64,000 nt of DNA from positions 12,046-76,045 of the forward strand of contig CAYZTN010000001.1 of NCBI GenBank assembly GCA_964481385.1. Direction: 5' to 3'. Below are positions 52,620-62,301 of the stretch, piece by piece. Position 1 is the stretch's first letter; the number at the start of each line of letters is the position of its first letter. The DNA comes from UMGS1649 sp964481385 (GTDB lineage Bacteria > Bacillota > Clostridia > TANB77 > CAG-465). Under the pieces are notes generated by a model, which was given only the letters and a program-made list of their open reading frames with translations, ran no database searches and was not told the origin of the DNA. The position numbers and the translations under genes are program-made.

Positions 52620-53453
52620 TTATTTCACACCTAAACTCTCAGGATTAACATATTCTCCGTCTTTCATAACTTCAAAATGTACATGATAGCCTAGCTCTTT
52701 TTCTGCAGCACATTCTCCAGCATACCCTAACACATCTCCCATTTTAATTTTATTTCCAATGCTAACTAAAACATTCTCATCGAGCGAACTATATACACAT
52801 GTATACTCACCACTTTCAACAACTACGCTATACCCATATGTATTATCATTATATATTCCAACTACTTTACCATCTAGCACCGAGCTTACCCCACTATTTT
52901 CAGCACATACAATGTCTACACCGCTATGCGTTTTCCATACTTCAAGGCTTTCATAATATACAACTTTATCCATCGAATATTCTCTTTTAATAACTCCATC
53001 TACCGGCAAGCTATTATCTCTTTTTTCTTTCGCTACGTATGTTATGCTACTTTCTGCAACTGTATACTGTGGCGAAGCAACAGGAATTGCTTCCTCATTT
53101 TCATTCTCCACTTTGTCATTTTCTTGTTTTGCCATTTTATCTATGATTTCTTCATTCTTTTGTTCACCATTCTCTTTATCAGTTTTTTCTTTTACATATG
53201 TTTTGTATTCTTCTTTATTTGCTTCTTTATATGATTTAATATTTGCATATGTAGCAACTACGGCCACAAAAAGCATTAAAACTAACATTGAATAATACTT
53301 AACACTTTGCTTGTTTAACTTTTTCAAATCGCCACTTTTAATATTTGCAGATACTTTCTCTTTTACTTTAGTATAATCTGCTTTAACCCTTTCAATAGTT
53401 TCTTTCACATTAAATTTAAATTTTACTTTTGTTTTTTTACTCATATCTTTCAT
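52620..53453 (-). CDS. spoIIQ: SpoIIQ-like M23 peptidase
   Basis: 277 residues. One membrane helix (about residues 52-70) is followed by an acidic/Lys-rich linker and a LytM/M23 domain (about 155-270). The zinc residues are kept: HSGVDIV (H and D) and GYHVHFEV (HxH). SpoIIQ joins SpoIIIAH to connect forespore and mother cell. In clostridia the metal site is usually intact, unlike the degenerate Bacillus protein. It lies between spoIID and spoIIID in the same direction, and its start overlaps the out-of-frame end of spoIID. Confidence 0.9.
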   Translation of the reverse strand: MKDMSKKTKVKFKFNVKETIERVKADYTKVKEKVSANIKSGDLKKLNKQSVKYYSMLVLMLFVAVVATYANIKSYKEANKEEYKTYVKEKTDKENGEQKNEEIIDKMAKQENDKVENENEEAIPVASPQYTVAESSITYVAKEKRDNSLPVDGVIKREYSMDKVVYYESLEVWKTHSGVDIVCAENSGVSSVLDGKVVGIYNDNTYGYSVVVESGEYTCVYSSLDENVLVSIGNKIKMGDVLGYAGECAAEKELGYHVHFEVMKDGEYVNPESLGVK

Positions 53454-53465
53454 AACTTTTCACTC

Positions 53466-54504
53466 CTATTCTTTCGTTTTTAAATATGCTAATTCTACGC
53501 CTGTGTAATAATGTTTTATTATTCCTTCTGCCGTCAAGCCTTCTTTTGCATAGTAATTTGCACCTGTTTGGCTCATTCCAACTCCGTGCCCGGTATCCCG
53601 TAACCGCAAAGATTACTTTTCCGTTTTCATATTTCACAGTAAAATTAGTAGATTTTAATCCTAAAGCACTTCTTAATTCATTCGCTGTATATATGTTTCC
53701 TGCTATATCTACCTGGTCTACTCTACCACTTTTAGTATATGAAATTACTTTAACCAAGTTATCCGTCAAATTCCCTGCGCTACACGGCTTATCTGTATTT
53801 GCCGTAAGTTTTGTCTCTAGTTCCGACACAGTAAGAGACAGTGTGGAGTTATAGTACTGATGGGCTTCTTCTCCTTTGCTCTCAACAGATACTAAATACG
53901 GTATGTTTTGTTTTCCCCAAATTGACGAAACATCTTCAGTCTTTCCACCACTATTTGCATGGAAATATGCTTTAATTAAATTTCCATTATATGTTACAAC
54001 AACGTTTTCTGTAGAATATACTGCCTCTTTTACTTTATCTAGATACTCAGCTCTTAACTTGTCACTAAATCCTCTGTTTTTCCACACTTGAACAACTCTA
54101 TCTATATCATAATATGCTTGGCAGTGACTTGCGCTATCACAGATATCACAATCTGAATGCGCTGTTTTACTCATTTTTTCATACGCATATGTTCTAGCAA
54201 CTATAGCTTGAGCTTTAAGCGCTTCTATTTCATGAGACGGAGGCATTTCAGATGGTACTACTCCAATTAAATAATCGTTTATGTCCATCTCTTTTATTTC
54301 GCCAGTATTTGTTATCTTAACTCTTATTTTTTTTATCGGAAGACTTGTTAAATATTCTTTTGTCTCTTTTATCTCTTCTTCCTTTTTTACTTCTTCGTTA
54401 TATACCTCTACCGTCTTGTCCAATTTATCTAAAAAAAATATTCCAATTGCTAAGACACATACACACGCAATAGCATAAAAAAATACAAGTTTATATTTCA
54501 ACAT
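53466..54504 (-). pseudogene. spoIID: stage II sporulation protein D, one-base frameshift near the C-terminus
   Basis: As read (53437-54504) the product has 355 residues but ends in a non-family tail (GYRARSWNEPNRCKLL). Removing one C near 53592 (coding strand TAC-C-GGG) restores GYGHGVGMSQTGANYYAKEG and ends at 53466 with LAYLKTKE: 345 residues. SpoIID is a membrane-anchored lytic transglycosylase (with SpoIIP and SpoIIM) needed for engulfment; the catalytic glutamate is in GVVPSEMPPSHEIEALKAQA. The GHGVGMSQ region is among the most conserved, so the shift, if real, would harm the protein. A sequence error is equally possible. Confidence 0.85.
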
Positions 54505-54591
54505 ATATCACCTAATAATATATGTATTCATAAACTTGTATTTTAGAACTATTTTTATTGTTTTTTAATATTATTTATTTTTATTTTGCTT

Positions 54592-55863
54592 TTAAATGTA
54601 CTCAATAGGTACAAAATACTTATTTTCTTCCACTGCAAAAATCTCATCTATCATGCAAAGTACAATACCATCTCCTATTTCTAGTCCAAACTTTTCCACA
54701 ACGTCGAAGTTTTTGAAGGCTATTTTTCCAGGGTTTGCACTTTTCTTTATTTCCACAGGATATACCTTGTTATCATAAATTATTAACAAATCTATTTCTT
54801 TAGCATTACCATCTCTGTAGTAATATAACCTCATTCTAGGGCTCATACCATTGTTTGTAAATGTCTTTATAATTTCACTAACCACATATGTTTCAAATAT
54901 AGCACCGTTATATGCACTTTTTTCTAATGTTTCTGCATTTAAGTAACCTGTTAAATAACAAGCAAGTCCTGTATCCATAAAATATATCTTTGGCCTTTTT
55001 ATTGCTTTTTTAACATTATTATTAGAATACGCCTGTAACATGTATATAAGATTTGTGTTTTTAAGAATAGACATCCACTCATCAACCGTTTTGCTATCTA
55101 CTCCAACATCTGTTGCTATATCACTCACGTTATATTCTTGAGCTGTTCTTGCCGCAACGGAAGATATAAACCTCAAAAACTTATTCTCGTCTTTTATATT
55201 TATAAGTTGCCTTACATCTCTTTCCATATATGTTCTAATATATGCTTCATAGAAAGCCGTTGTTTTTTCAAAGTTAACTTTCCCATTTACAACTTCTGGA
55301 TAGCTACCGTTTAATATTCTTTCATATAATTTTATTGTAGATAATTTTTTTACTTTTTCTTTTTGTTTTAGTAATTTAATGTCTGGAATAAATATGCTTT
55401 CTTCTACCCCCTCTAGTTCTCTCGTAGTAAAACCATATAAGTCTAGTATCCCAATTCTACCAGCTAGTGATTCACTAACACTTTCCATAGTTTGAAATAC
55501 TTGTGAACCAGTTAAAAAATACATAGTTTCTATTTCTTTACCGTCACCAAACATAGCATTTTTTCTTGCCTCATCCACTTTTATTTTTATATAAGATAAT
55601 AAATTTGGAGCATATTGAAACTCGTCTATTATTACAGGAGCCTCATACGTCCTTAAAAACAATTCAGGATCTTCGACTGCTTGTTGCCTTATAAGCAAAT
55701 TATCTAAAGTTACATAATTTATTTTTTTATTAGAAGTATTTGCAAAATAATTAAGCAATGTTGTTTTTCCTACTTGTCTTGGCCCTGTTATCATTATAAC
55801 AGGGAATTTAGCTATCAACGAATTCAAACTTTTTTCTATTGTTCTTGCTCTGTATTTTTCCAT
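54592..55863 (-). CDS. AAA ATPase with DUF4143 domain
   Basis: 423 residues. Walker A is GPRQVGKTTLLNYF (residues 27-40), Walker B is VIIDEFQYAPNLLSYIK, and a sensor motif is YFLTGSQVFQTMESVSESL. The C-terminal half (about 230-400) is the DUF4143 part with IYFMDTGLACYLTGYL and VYPVEIKKSANPGK, which looks nuclease-like. The family is widespread in anaerobes and of unknown role; such genes are often single and mobile. It has its own binding site and no obvious partner. Confidence 0.85.
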   Translation of the reverse strand: MEKYRARTIEKSLNSLIAKFPVIMITGPRQVGKTTLLNYFANTSNKKINYVTLDNLLIRQQAVEDPELFLRTYEAPVIIDEFQYAPNLLSYIKIKVDEARKNAMFGDGKEIETMYFLTGSQVFQTMESVSESLAGRIGILDLYGFTTRELEGVEESIFIPDIKLLKQKEKVKKLSTIKLYERILNGSYPEVVNGKVNFEKTTAFYEAYIRTYMERDVRQLINIKDENKFLRFISSVAARTAQEYNVSDIATDVGVDSKTVDEWMSILKNTNLIYMLQAYSNNNVKKAIKRPKIYFMDTGLACYLTGYLNAETLEKSAYNGAIFETYVVSEIIKTFTNNGMSPRMRLYYYRDGNAKEIDLLIIYDNKVYPVEIKKSANPGKIAFKNFDVVEKFGLEIGDGIVLCMIDEIFAVEENKYFVPIEYI

Positions 55864-56020
55864 ACCAACACCTCAATATAAGTTTAACACAAAAGAAAAA
55901 CTTTGTCTAGTAGTTTTAGAGAAATCTGGAGTTGCGGTCTAAATTTTTCTAAAGTATTTTTCTTTTTTACATTCTCTTTTACTTTTCAATTTTACTTTCA
56001 TCTTTACTTTTTGCTTTATT

Positions 56021-56617
56021 CTAATACGGCAACGTGAAACTGCTTGTTTTCCATGTTCCCCACGATTTCTCTATTTCATATACAAATGACATTGTATATG
56101 TTTCACGTGTTTCTAAATCTATAAAATAGTTGCAAACCACTTCTGCTTGTATCTTGTGAGATGTTATTTCTTTAATCTTGATTGAATTTAATCCTGCATA
56201 AAATACGTCTTTTCCTCTGTTTACGTCTAATATGTAGAGTGCACCGTCAATGTCCTTATACATTAATTCTTGTTTTTCTAATAGCTCCTTTGTGAAATCT
56301 TTTGTACACACTCTTTCAATATATTCTTTTAAATCAGCATATGTCTGCATGCTTTCCGTCATTGATTTACAAAAAGTATAACCATTTTGTTCTACACATT
56401 CATCACCTATTTCTATCCACTCTGTTCCAATTAGCACTTTTGCTATTTTTTCCATCGTGTCGTTATACTTAGTTTCTACAATAACTTGTGCTTTTTCCGA
56501 GGACATAGGACGTGTAAATATAACTACTAAAGCAATCACACATAGCACGCCAAAAAGCATCCCTATTTCAATTTTCGTTATTTTTTTCTTGTCTATCTTT
56601 ATTTTACCCTTTTTCAT
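56021..56617 (-). CDS. membrane-anchored protein of unknown function
   Basis: 198 residues. A basic N-terminus (KKGKIKIDKKKITK) precedes a membrane helix at about residues 18-36. An extracytoplasmic region follows with a Cys pair in the segment GDECVEQNGYTFCKSM and an all-beta/NTF2-like end (YFIDLETRETYTMSFVYEI). It begins ten bases after the ATP-grasp gene, so the three genes racemase, ATP-grasp and this one form an operon. No family is recognised. Confidence 0.65.
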   Translation of the reverse strand: MKKGKIKIDKKKITKIEIGMLFGVLCVIALVVIFTRPMSSEKAQVIVETKYNDTMEKIAKVLIGTEWIEIGDECVEQNGYTFCKSMTESMQTYADLKEYIERVCTKDFTKELLEKQELMYKDIDGALYILDVNRGKDVFYAGLNSIKIKEITSHKIQAEVVCNYFIDLETRETYTMSFVYEIEKSWGTWKTSSFTLPY

Positions 56618-56626
56618 TTTTTAACC

Positions 56627-57868
56627 TTACCATGTATATTTCTTGTATTTTTTAAGGTAATTTACATCTTTTAATACCAAATACATTCTTCTTTTTAAGC
56701 TTTTATCCTTACCATATTTTAATGGATTTACAACTTTCTTTTCATTAAATAGCTTCAATGCCTCTTCTTTTAGCGGTTCACTTGTAACATACTTTTTAAC
56801 AACACTTTTTGGTACAAAACCTACTGCAACTTCGTCTTTTATAAAAGTACAAGGCCTATCTTTTGCTTTATTATATATTACGTCATCTATTAGTTGCTTT
56901 ACCAAATTATGTCCAGCTGCCGCTAAATAGTAACTAGACCTAGCTTGCCTTGGATTTATTTCTAGCACTTTATATTTTTTATCTCTGTAATCGTATTTCA
57001 AATCAAACTCAGCAAACCCTTGGTAACCAATTCGTTCCATGAACTTCTTTAAATTATTTACCACTTTATCATTAAAACCATGTTCATTAAAACCATTTAC
57101 AAGCAATGTACAGTTACCAATTCCGCCTGGATTTCTTTCTTGAAGCCCGATTTGCGCAAAAGTCATTAACTTAACTTTCTTATCTTTTCCACAATAGAAC
57201 ACGGAGTCAAACAAAGCGCAGTCGTCTCCAGGAATAAATTCCTGAATTACAATCTTACTTTTATATCCCGCCACCTTAATTTTCTTTACAATTTCCAGTA
57301 ATTCTTCCTTTGATTTTGCTTTAAACACTTTATACTTCCCATCAAAGTGGCATTTGTGATACTCTATGTTATTACCGGGTTTTACAACTAAAGGAAACTG
57401 CAATTTTGAAATTTTCTCTTCATTCACTTCATTGTCTTTTTCACAATTATATATATATGTTCTAGGTATATCAAACTCACAATTTTGAAATTCTTCATAG
57501 AAAGTATCTTTTACCAAAACTTTATTTAATATTTCCAAACTTGGATAATTATGTACATATTTTTTATTTAGTTTATCTTTATTTTCAACTATAAGCCTAA
57601 CTAATTCGTCACTAGTTCCTATAATCAAAATTTTTGAACTTTCTATTGTCTTGGCATAATCATTCAATGTTTTCACAAACACATTGCTTTCTTCAAAATT
57701 ATCTACTTGTCTAAAGTTGACTATTGTACTATACGAAACAACTCCCAACTCTGATTTACTTATAACATCGACCTTTTCATTATATAATTCATGATAGCAA
57801 CGCGCCATATAATACGTATTAAAATCACTTCCTAATATCAATACTTTAAAATCTTTAGTCTTATTCAC
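56627..57868 (-). CDS. ATP-grasp carboxylate-amine ligase
   Basis: 413 residues. It has an N-terminal preATP-grasp part (VLILGSDFNTYYMARCYHEL) and an ATP-grasp domain (about 110-320) with FPLVVKPGN, VIQEFIPGDD and the metal-binding LEINPRQARSSYYLAAAG. D-aspartate ligases of peptidoglycan cross-bridge formation (Asl type) and other peptide ligases share this fold. It overlaps the alanine racemase gene by eight bases. A ligase using a D-amino acid, perhaps in cell-wall synthesis, is a reasonable inference, but the substrate is not visible in the sequence. Confidence 0.8.
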   Translation of the reverse strand: MNKTKDFKVLILGSDFNTYYMARCYHELYNEKVDVISKSELGVVSYSTIVNFRQVDNFEESNVFVKTLNDYAKTIESSKILIIGTSDELVRLIVENKDKLNKKYVHNYPSLEILNKVLVKDTFYEEFQNCEFDIPRTYIYNCEKDNEVNEEKISKLQFPLVVKPGNNIEYHKCHFDGKYKVFKAKSKEELLEIVKKIKVAGYKSKIVIQEFIPGDDCALFDSVFYCGKDKKVKLMTFAQIGLQERNPGGIGNCTLLVNGFNEHGFNDKVVNNLKKFMERIGYQGFAEFDLKYDYRDKKYKVLEINPRQARSSYYLAAAGHNLVKQLIDDVIYNKAKDRPCTFIKDEVAVGFVPKSVVKKYVTSEPLKEEALKLFNEKKVVNPLKYGKDKSLKRRMYLVLKDVNYLKKYKKYTW

Positions 57869-59051
57869 TTGTATTTACCTCGCTTTTTTCAACGTATATT
57901 CTAGGAATCTCTTTTGCTACAGTTGCTACTACAATATATCTATTAACTCCTAAATAATCTGCGACATATTTTGCATCAGCCTTGCCACCAATTAGCGTAA
58001 CTGTGTCTCCTACTTTTACAGTATCGTCCACAGCAACACTTAACATGCACATGTTTACAGTTCCTACTATCTTATATAGCTTTCCTTTTATATCTACACA
58101 TCTTCCTGTATTTTTTACGCCTATTCCGTCTGCATAACCTACTGGCACAGTAGCTACAAGCATATCTTTATCTGCTCTAAAGCTTTCTCCATACCCAACT
58201 ATTTCGCCTTTTTCCACCTTTTTAATTTGTATAATTTCACTTTTTAAAGAAAAAGCAGGCTTAACATCTGGCACATCGTTATATATACAACTAGCTATGT
58301 TTTTATTCTGCCTTTTGCCATTTAACAACCAGTTCTTTAATTTTGCTTTTAAAGAATTAGAATTATCTGAAAATTTATTTACATATCCATACATAGAAAT
58401 TCCAAGTCTAACTCCATTTGCCTCTGGTATTTTTTGATGATTTACAATGTTTTGACCTCTTGCCAAATGGACCATTTTAATCCTATTTAAGTCTATTTCA
58501 CGTGTTAACGTACGAAAACGCATAAGTTGGTTATTCCACTCGTTATCATAAACTCCAAGTGTACCAAAATGTGTATAAATCCCCTCTAGTTCCACATTTT
58601 CATCAGCTAAAAGTGTGTTATATACATCTGTTACATCACCCGCATATTTTAAGCCAAGTCGATTCATACCAGTATCTAGCTTAATATGTATTTTAAGCTT
58701 ACCATTAAACTCTGCACTTTGTAACCTTTCAAAATATTCATATGAATGCAGTGTTACACTAACTCCATTATCTATTGCCATTTGTAAATCTTCAGTATCT
58801 ATAGGCTCTAAACATAGTATTGGCGTATTTTTATCATATATACGCACCTCTAGCGCTTCTTCTAATGAAGAAACCGCTAAAAAGTTTATTCCTGCTTCCA
58901 CAATATACTTAACAACTTCCGCGCCATGTCCATAAGCGTTACCTTTTACTACTCCTATATACCATTTATATCCGCTATACTTAGATATAATGTTTTTGAC
59001 ATTCGATTTCATTGCATTAACATCTACTTCAACATAAGTTTTTCTATACAT
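57861..59051 (-). CDS. alr: alanine racemase
   Basis: 396 residues. This is a fold-type III PLP enzyme. The PLP lysine is in GVVKGNAYGHGAEVV, the barrel motif is HIKLDTGMNRLGLKY, and the second catalytic tyrosine is in VGYGESFRADK, followed by ATVPVGYADGIG. The segment VGTVNMCMLSVAVDD replaces the common 'GxVSMDQ' site. Its place before an ATP-grasp ligase, in one operon, suggests it supplies a D-amino acid to that enzyme, besides or instead of D-alanine for the wall. It may be the main Alr or a specialised paralogue. Confidence 0.88.
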   Translation of the reverse strand: MYRKTYVEVDVNAMKSNVKNIISKYSGYKWYIGVVKGNAYGHGAEVVKYIVEAGINFLAVSSLEEALEVRIYDKNTPILCLEPIDTEDLQMAIDNGVSVTLHSYEYFERLQSAEFNGKLKIHIKLDTGMNRLGLKYAGDVTDVYNTLLADENVELEGIYTHFGTLGVYDNEWNNQLMRFRTLTREIDLNRIKMVHLARGQNIVNHQKIPEANGVRLGISMYGYVNKFSDNSNSLKAKLKNWLLNGKRQNKNIASCIYNDVPDVKPAFSLKSEIIQIKKVEKGEIVGYGESFRADKDMLVATVPVGYADGIGVKNTGRCVDIKGKLYKIVGTVNMCMLSVAVDDTVKVGDTVTLIGGKADAKYVADYLGVNRYIVVATVAKEIPRIYVEKSEVNTSE

Positions 59052-59208
59052 AATACCACCACAATTTCAAATATTTTATCATAGGAAGCTTATGTAGTCA
59101 ATTTTAAACATTTTATTTTATGTGTATTTTTAAAATTATATCCTAAGTTTGTGGGTACATAACCCAATTTCATTTTAAAACTTCTAATTTAATTATATGA
59201 TTTATAAA

Positions 59209-59247
59209 TAGGTGCGAACAATGCAAAACATGCACTACTCACACCTA
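59209..59247 (-). terminator. long hairpin after the M16 peptidase pair
   Basis: On the minus strand TAGGTGTGAGTAGTGCA pairs with TGCATTGTTCGCACCTA over 17 bp (G-U included), with loop TGTTT. TTTATAAAT follows. It ends the ymf-type operon. Confidence 0.65.
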
Positions 59248-59269
59248 TACTCTTTCAAATTTACTACAA

Positions 59270-60559
59270 TTATTTTGGCAATACTCTAGATATCACCATT
59301 TTATCTAAGTCAAATTCATTTTTAATATACTCATTTACTTCTCTTAACGTAATATTACCTAATATATTTGAAGCTTCAAACACATCTGTATCTTCAATTA
59401 TGCTGTCTATAATTTCACGTGATACTTGCATTGTGCTTTCTGAGTTATATACTTCTCTACCAATTTTTTTGTTTATTATAATATTAAACAATTCTTCACT
59501 TATTCCGTCTTTTTTTAGCTTATCTAGTTCTTTTATAAACTTTTCTTCGCATTCTTTATATTTTAATGATTGGAAGAATACTAAAGTATGCGAAAAATCT
59601 CTACCAGATTCATATGTCATATACATTGGTTCTGTAATAAGGTTTTCGTTATACATATCTTCATAAAAGTCAGATAAATCACTAAAAGCAGCTTCGTTTA
59701 TTATTTCCGTTATAACTGCGTCACGAATATTTTGTATTCCTTCTTTTTTACCAGACTTAAAACCGATACACACATTAGGCATAAATATATCTAGTTTTTT
59801 CTCAATTTCTTTTTGGGCAACATTCTCTGGTTCTTCTGGATAAAACCTTTGTGGTTCCTCACTTCTTAATTTGTTTGTTTTACTATGGCTTTCTTGGATA
59901 ACTTTTAAAGTTTTTTCTATATCCACATCACCAATTATTATTACAAACATATTCTTAGGGTTATAAAAGGTATTGTAACAGCTATACAATTCTTCTTTGT
60001 TTATTGAATAAACACTTTCCACTGTTCCACCTATATCTATGTTTAATGGATAGTTATTATATAGCGCTCTCATTACGTTATAATACACAACGGAATCTGG
60101 TGAATCGTCATACATATTTAACTCTTGCTCTATTATTCCTTTTTCTTTTTCAACATTTTCGTCTGTGAAATATGGTGTTGTTATAAAGTCAAAAAGAGTT
60201 TGCAAACATTCTTCAAACTTATCATTTGTTTCAAAGAAATATACTGTATGGTCGTATGACGTATACGCATTTGAACTAACTCCCATTTTAGCAAACATGT
60301 CTAAAGCATTTCCACCCTCTTGTTCAAAAAGCTTATGCTCTAAAAAGTGTGCTATTCCGTCAGGAACACGTTTTCTTTTTTTATCTACTATATCAAAAAA
60401 ATCTGTGTCTATTGAGCCATAGTGTGTTCCATACATTCCAACTTTTTTTGTGAAGCCTTTCTTAGGACAGATATACACTTTTAACCCATCGTCCAGCTCA
60501 CACTTATACACTTTTTCCCCAGTTATTTTATTTGTGTATGTTTTACTCACCTTGCTCAC
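59270..60559 (-). CDS. ymfH: M16-family zinc peptidase (YmfH-like)
   Basis: 429 residues. The inverted zinc motif HFLEHKLFE (HxxEH, about residues 68-72) is present, and the third ligand lies in the VENVEKEKGIIEQELNMYDD segment. A second half follows without metal ligands. In Firmicutes it forms a pair with the inactive YmfF-type subunit encoded just upstream, with which it overlaps by 17 bases. Confidence 0.9.
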   Translation of the reverse strand: MSKVSKTYTNKITGEKVYKCELDDGLKVYICPKKGFTKKVGMYGTHYGSIDTDFFDIVDKKRKRVPDGIAHFLEHKLFEQEGGNALDMFAKMGVSSNAYTSYDHTVYFFETNDKFEECLQTLFDFITTPYFTDENVEKEKGIIEQELNMYDDSPDSVVYYNVMRALYNNYPLNIDIGGTVESVYSINKEELYSCYNTFYNPKNMFVIIIGDVDIEKTLKVIQESHSKTNKLRSEEPQRFYPEEPENVAQKEIEKKLDIFMPNVCIGFKSGKKEGIQNIRDAVITEIINEAAFSDLSDFYEDMYNENLITEPMYMTYESGRDFSHTLVFFQSLKYKECEEKFIKELDKLKKDGISEELFNIIINKKIGREVYNSESTMQVSREIIDSIIEDTDVFEASNILGNITLREVNEYIKNEFDLDKMVISRVLPK

Positions 60560-61784
60560 CTCCTAGACAGAAAATGCTATCTGTATACACTTTACTTGCT
60601 ATATTCATAACATCTTCTTTAGTTACTTTACGAATGTTTTCAATCATTTCGTCAATTTCCACTTTTCTTCCAAAGAACAATTCATTTGCAAATAACATAC
60701 GTGAAAGCTCTTCTTTACTATCATTCATAGATTTTAAAGTCGCTATTAAAGTATCTACAGACGCAGTATATTGAACATCTGAAAAATCTCCTTTTCTCAT
60801 TATTTCAAATTGTTCTAACATAATAGCTTTGGCTTTATCATAATTTTTAGGTTCTATTCCTGCAAATATGTTTATAGTTTGACGCTGTCTATTATACATA
60901 GACTTTGCAAAATATGCTAAGCTATTTTTCTCACGTACGTTTTGGAACATAAGTGAAGCGGGATTTCCACCAAGAAGCTCGTTATATACCAATATGCTAT
61001 ACATATCTTCTTTTTTCACATCGCATATTTTAGCTCCTATAGTTAACACGCTTTGTGAAATTTGTTGTGTTTCAATTTTTTCTTTCACATTTTCTGGGAC
61101 CGAATATTTATCTAATGTAGTAATAATTTTACCTGGCACGTCTTTTTTAAACATAATTAATAAATCTGTATAAATTTGACTTGCTAATTCTTCATGTCCT
61201 TTAATTCCGCCAACTACATTTATTACTATTTCAGAGTTTTTCATAACCTCGTTATAATGAGCAGTTAATTCCTGAGCAGTTATATTCTTTATTACGCTTA
61301 CGTCTCCAAGCACGGAACACGCATAATCTTCGCCCTCAAACATCATTTTATTTAGATTCTCTAATGCGTATTTTTTCTTGTTATCTTTTTCGCTTTCTAT
61401 TCTCTCAATCAAATTATCTTTTTCTCTCTCGACTGTAGCTTTATCTAAAACACCATCAATTAGAGCTGGGTTTGTTATATAATCTACTAAAAACTCAACT
61501 ACTTCAGAAAAGTCTATTCTTCCTGAATTTATATATTCAAAATCTACTTTCAAATTCAAATAATCTTTAAATTTATCTGTAGAAATATCCATACATGCGT
61601 TATACATATGTGCTAACTTTCTATTTATCTCTTTTTCTGTTGGGTATGTGTTATTTCCTTTTTTTAGAACACATGCTAAAAGAGCATTCTTGCTCATGCT
61701 TTCAGCGCTCATTGGCATCAAAAAGTTTATATTTACAAAAACACTCTTAAATTTATCTATATTAACTAAATTGATATTATTCAT
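60543..61784 (-). CDS. ymfF: M16-like inactive partner protein (YmfF-like)
   Basis: 413 residues of M16 fold without HxxEH. The segments RKLAHMYNACMDISTDK, VEREKDNLIERIESEKDNKK and LLGGNPASLMFQNVREKNSLAY match the paired non-catalytic M16 proteins. The pair is thought to form one peptidase with the catalytic subunit. It is followed by ymfH in the same operon. Confidence 0.85.
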   Translation of the reverse strand: MNNINLVNIDKFKSVFVNINFLMPMSAESMSKNALLACVLKKGNNTYPTEKEINRKLAHMYNACMDISTDKFKDYLNLKVDFEYINSGRIDFSEVVEFLVDYITNPALIDGVLDKATVEREKDNLIERIESEKDNKKKYALENLNKMMFEGEDYACSVLGDVSVIKNITAQELTAHYNEVMKNSEIVINVVGGIKGHEELASQIYTDLLIMFKKDVPGKIITTLDKYSVPENVKEKIETQQISQSVLTIGAKICDVKKEDMYSILVYNELLGGNPASLMFQNVREKNSLAYFAKSMYNRQRQTINIFAGIEPKNYDKAKAIMLEQFEIMRKGDFSDVQYTASVDTLIATLKSMNDSKEELSRMLFANELFFGRKVEIDEMIENIRKVTKEDVMNIASKVYTDSIFCLGGEQGE

Positions 61785-61793
61785 TGTTACTCC

Positions 61794-62243
61794 TTATATC
61801 TCATTTAATTTTTGCTTTACTATATCGCTTACAAGTTTTCCATCTGCTTTGCCTGCAGTTTTTTCTCTTAAAGCGCCCATTACGCGTCCCATATCTTTTG
61901 GACCAGCTGCGCCTACTGTTTGTATTGTCTCTACAACTAAAGCTTCAACTTCTTCCTTAGATAATTGTTTTGGAAGATATACACTTAAAATTTCTATCTC
62001 TTTTTTAATTTGATTTACTAAATCATCTCTTCCACCCTTTTCAAAATCTACAATACTCTCTTGACGTTTTTTAACTTCTTTTGCAACAATTACTTGCATT
62101 TCAGGCTCGCTTAATTCCTTTTGCGTGTCCTTTTCAACTTGCAATATTGCAGCTCTAAGCATTGTTATTGTATCTTTTTTTAATGTATCTTTTGCTTTCA
62201 TTGCCTCTTTCAACTCTTTTAATAATTCTTCTTTCAAATTCAT
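61794..62243 (-). CDS. yqeY: GatB/YqeY-domain protein
   Basis: 149 residues. The domain is shown by LKEAMKAKDTLKKDTITMLR, EKGGRDDLVNQIKKEIEIL, YLPKQLSKEEVEALV and AAGPKDMGRVMGALREK. It is related to the tRNA-binding tail of the GatB amidotransferase subunit; the function of the single protein is not settled. It lies ten bases upstream of ymfF. Confidence 0.93.
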   Translation of the reverse strand: MNLKEELLKELKEAMKAKDTLKKDTITMLRAAILQVEKDTQKELSEPEMQVIVAKEVKKRQESIVDFEKGGRDDLVNQIKKEIEILSVYLPKQLSKEEVEALVVETIQTVGAAGPKDMGRVMGALREKTAGKADGKLVSDIVKQKLNEI

Positions 62244-62301
62244 AATTTATTCCTCCTTAATTACTATATATTATTTATCTTAACTTATTATATTAACTAG
62301 C

